From Bacteroidales bacterium (GTDB lineage: Bacteria; Bacteroidota; Bacteroidia; Bacteroidales; UBA3663), in contig JAGBQS010000185.1 of the NCBI GenBank assembly GCA_017632695.1, forward strand, positions 1 to 7,332: DNA of 7,332 bases. Direction: 5' to 3'. Positions 6,247 to 7,332 of this stretch are shown piece by piece. How positions within the stretch are numbered: the stretch's first letter is position 1; each line of letters begins with the position of its first letter. The notes beneath the pieces were generated by a model. That model saw only the letters and a list, made by a program, of their open reading frames with translations. It had not been told where the DNA came from and made no database searches. The position numbers were made by a program, and so were the translations under genes.

Positions 6247-6272
6247 AAATCGTTTTTAGGCAAAACGGATTT
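6247..6272 (+). terminator. First of two adjacent hairpins downstream of rpmH
   Basis: The arm at 6247-6256 (AAATCGTTTT) pairs with 6262-6272 (AAAACGGATTT), leaving one bulged G (6268) and a 5-nt loop, TAGGC. A run of five T (6270-6274) closes the stem and runs into the next hairpin. The stem is AT-rich and weaker than the following one, so alone it would be a modest terminator. Confidence 0.45.
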
Positions 6273-6314
6273 TTGACCGCCCTGGAGCTCTTCCATGGTG
6301 GTCAATTGTCTTTT
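6273..6314 (+). terminator. Rho-independent terminator of rpmH
   Basis: The outer stem TTGACCGCC (6273-6281) pairs with GGTGGTCAA (6297-6305), nine pairs including one G-U. After a C/T mismatch, TGGA (6283-6286) pairs with TCCA (6292-6295) around a 5-nt loop. A T-rich tail, TTGTCTTTT (6306-6314), follows. It begins about 70 nt after the rpmH stop and before ravA, so it should end the rpmH transcript. The interrupted U-tract may make it leaky. Confidence 0.65.
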
Positions 6315-6316
6315 AA

Positions 6317-6358
6317 AAGCGTATCTCCTCTTATATAAGCGTATCATCCTTCTTATAT
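6317..6358. repeat. Direct duplication of about 20 nt in the leader of the ravA-like gene
   Basis: AAGCGTATC, a C/T-rich spacer and TTATAT occur twice in tandem (6317-6336 and 6337-6358, spacers of 5 and 7 nt). A partial third AAGCG sits at 6371-6375, seven bases before the ATG at 6382. No clear TAnnTTTG promoter is present, so the duplication could mark an operator or simply a slippage product. Confidence 0.5.
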
Positions 6359-6381
6359 ATAATAGTGTATAAGCGCACAAA

Positions 6382-7332
6382 ATGAAATCACGAATCCAGT
6401 CACTTCTTAAATCTCTGAATCAGGGAGTGTACGAAAAAGAAACAGAGATCGGCCTTTCGCTGCTGGCTGCCGTCTCCGGACAGAGTATCCTGCTGCTGGG
6501 TCCTCCAGGTGTGGCCAAAAGTATGATAGGCCGTCGTCTGAAACAGGCCTTCACGCACGCGCGTTCCTTTGAATATCTGATGTCCAGGTTCTCGACACCT
6601 GATGAGCTGTTCGGTCCCGTAAGCATCAGCAAACTGAAAACGTCCGATGTGTATGAACGCTGTGTGGACGGATATCTGCCGACGGCCGATGTGGTTTTCC
6701 TCGATGAAATCTGGAAAGCGGGTCCTGCCATACAGAATACGCTGCTGACGGTCATTAACGAGAAAACCTATCTGAACGGACAGACCCGGCTCCGGCTGCC
6801 CCTTAAACTGCTAATCGGTGCTTCGAACGAACTGCCGACCGAAGGTGAGGGGCTGGAGGCCATGTGGGACCGCTTCATCATCCGTGTGGTGTGCCAGCCT
6901 ATCGGTAAGGAGGACAACTTTTACAGGATGCTCGATGCACAGCCCGTTGAAGCCGGTTTGCAGGAACAGGATTTGCCGGAAGCTTTTTCGACCGAAGAAT
7001 ACACCCGGATCCAGCAGGAGATTGATGAAATCAGGCTGCCGGACGAGGTGCTGCAGGTCGTTTCGGCCATCCGGAAGGCGCTGAAGGATGTGAAGATTGA
7101 GGGTCAGGATGTGCATCGGACGCTGTATGTTAGCGACCGCCGCTGGAACCGCATTGCCCGTCTGATGCGGGCTTCGGCGCTGATGCACGACCGTAAGGAA
7201 GTGAATCTCTCCGACCTCCAGGTAGCCGTTCACTGCCTTTGGAATGAGCCGGACGAATTTCCTGCAGTCTGTTCGATTGTGGCCGATGCGATTTTCGGAT
7301 CCTACAGGCAACGGCTGGACCTGATGAGTCAG
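6382..7332 (+). CDS. ravA: RavA-type MoxR family AAA+ ATPase (3' end outside the window)
   Basis: The first 317 residues are present; E. coli RavA has about 500, so the C-terminal part is missing here. Visible AAA+ elements in order are Walker A G40-PPGVAK46-S47, Walker B VVFLDE at 104-109, sensor 1 N149 in GASNE, an arginine finger R164 in MWDRF, and sensor 2 in YVSDRRW at 249-255. The combination FLDEIWKAGPAIQNTLL, ASNELP and YVSDRRW is specific to the RavA branch of MoxR proteins. RavA acts as a hexameric chaperone-like ATPase in the cytosol with the VWA-domain partner ViaA, and in E. coli it also binds the inducible lysine decarboxylase. The partner gene would be expected just downstream. 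The ATG at 6382 is the first in frame and fits the family N-terminus. The gene is probably transcribed separately from rpmH, given the hairpins between them. Confidence 0.9.
   Translation, partial: MKSRIQSLLKSLNQGVYEKETEIGLSLLAAVSGQSILLLGPPGVAKSMIGRRLKQAFTHARSFEYLMSRFSTPDELFGPVSISKLKTSDVYERCVDGYLPTADVVFLDEIWKAGPAIQNTLLTVINEKTYLNGQTRLRLPLKLLIGASNELPTEGEGLEAMWDRFIIRVVCQPIGKEDNFYRMLDAQPVEAGLQEQDLPEAFSTEEYTRIQQEIDEIRLPDEVLQVVSAIRKALKDVKIEGQDVHRTLYVSDRRWNRIARLMRASALMHDRKEVNLSDLQVAVHCLWNEPDEFPAVCSIVADAIFGSYRQRLDLMSQ

Overview
The window looks like chromosomal DNA from a Bacteroidales bacterium (Bacteroides/Phocaeicola/Prevotella-like). I infer this from three things. There are two good matches to the Bacteroidetes promoter (TTTG, about 20 nt, TAnnTTTG). 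The protein families are typical of the group: a large six-hairpin glycosidase-like lipoprotein, a DUF5715-type protein, and a bacterial acyl-ACP thioesterase. The efp and rpmH genes are arranged divergently. Nothing fixes the genus. No mobile element, tRNA, rRNA or CRISPR array is visible, and no gene-free stretch exceeds 300 bases.

Layout. (1) Positions 1-3246, plus strand: an octamer tandem-repeat tract (14-74), then a 762-residue exported lipoprotein with glycoside-hydrolase architecture (96-2384), then a heptamer tandem-repeat tract (2391-2425), then a membrane-anchored DUF5715-like protein carrying the zinc-ligand pattern of M15/LAS peptidases (2428-3246). (2) Positions 3272-5849, minus strand: a compact operon transcribed efp, radC, proX/ybaK-like, acyl-ACP thioesterase, with gaps of 21, 11 and 11 nt. 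It converges on region 1 with only 25 nt between stop codons. (3) Positions 5850-6053: a divergent regulatory region with one Bacteroidetes-type promoter for efp (minus) and one for rpmH (plus), with a 14-bp palindrome between them. (4) Positions 6054-6203: rpmH, encoding a 49-residue, rather divergent ribosomal protein L34, followed by two back-to-back hairpins (6247-6314) that probably terminate it. (5) Positions 6317-6381: a short direct duplication leading into a RavA-type MoxR AAA+ ATPase (6382 to the window end, truncated).

How the genes work together. The efp operon joins two proline-related translation functions: EF-P rescues ribosomes stalled at polyproline, and a ProX-type editing enzyme clears Ala-tRNA(Pro). 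RadC and a lipid thioesterase are carried along with them. The two plus-strand genes at the left act in the cell envelope, one probably on glycans and one probably on peptidoglycan or peptides. The RavA-like ATPase would be expected to have a von Willebrand A-domain partner just outside the window.

Most of the window is ordinary core genome. The points most worth a second look are the non-triplet tandem repeats abutting both envelope genes, the M15-like active-site signature in the DUF5715-like protein, and the proline-themed operon. I do not see convincing evidence of a wholly new system.
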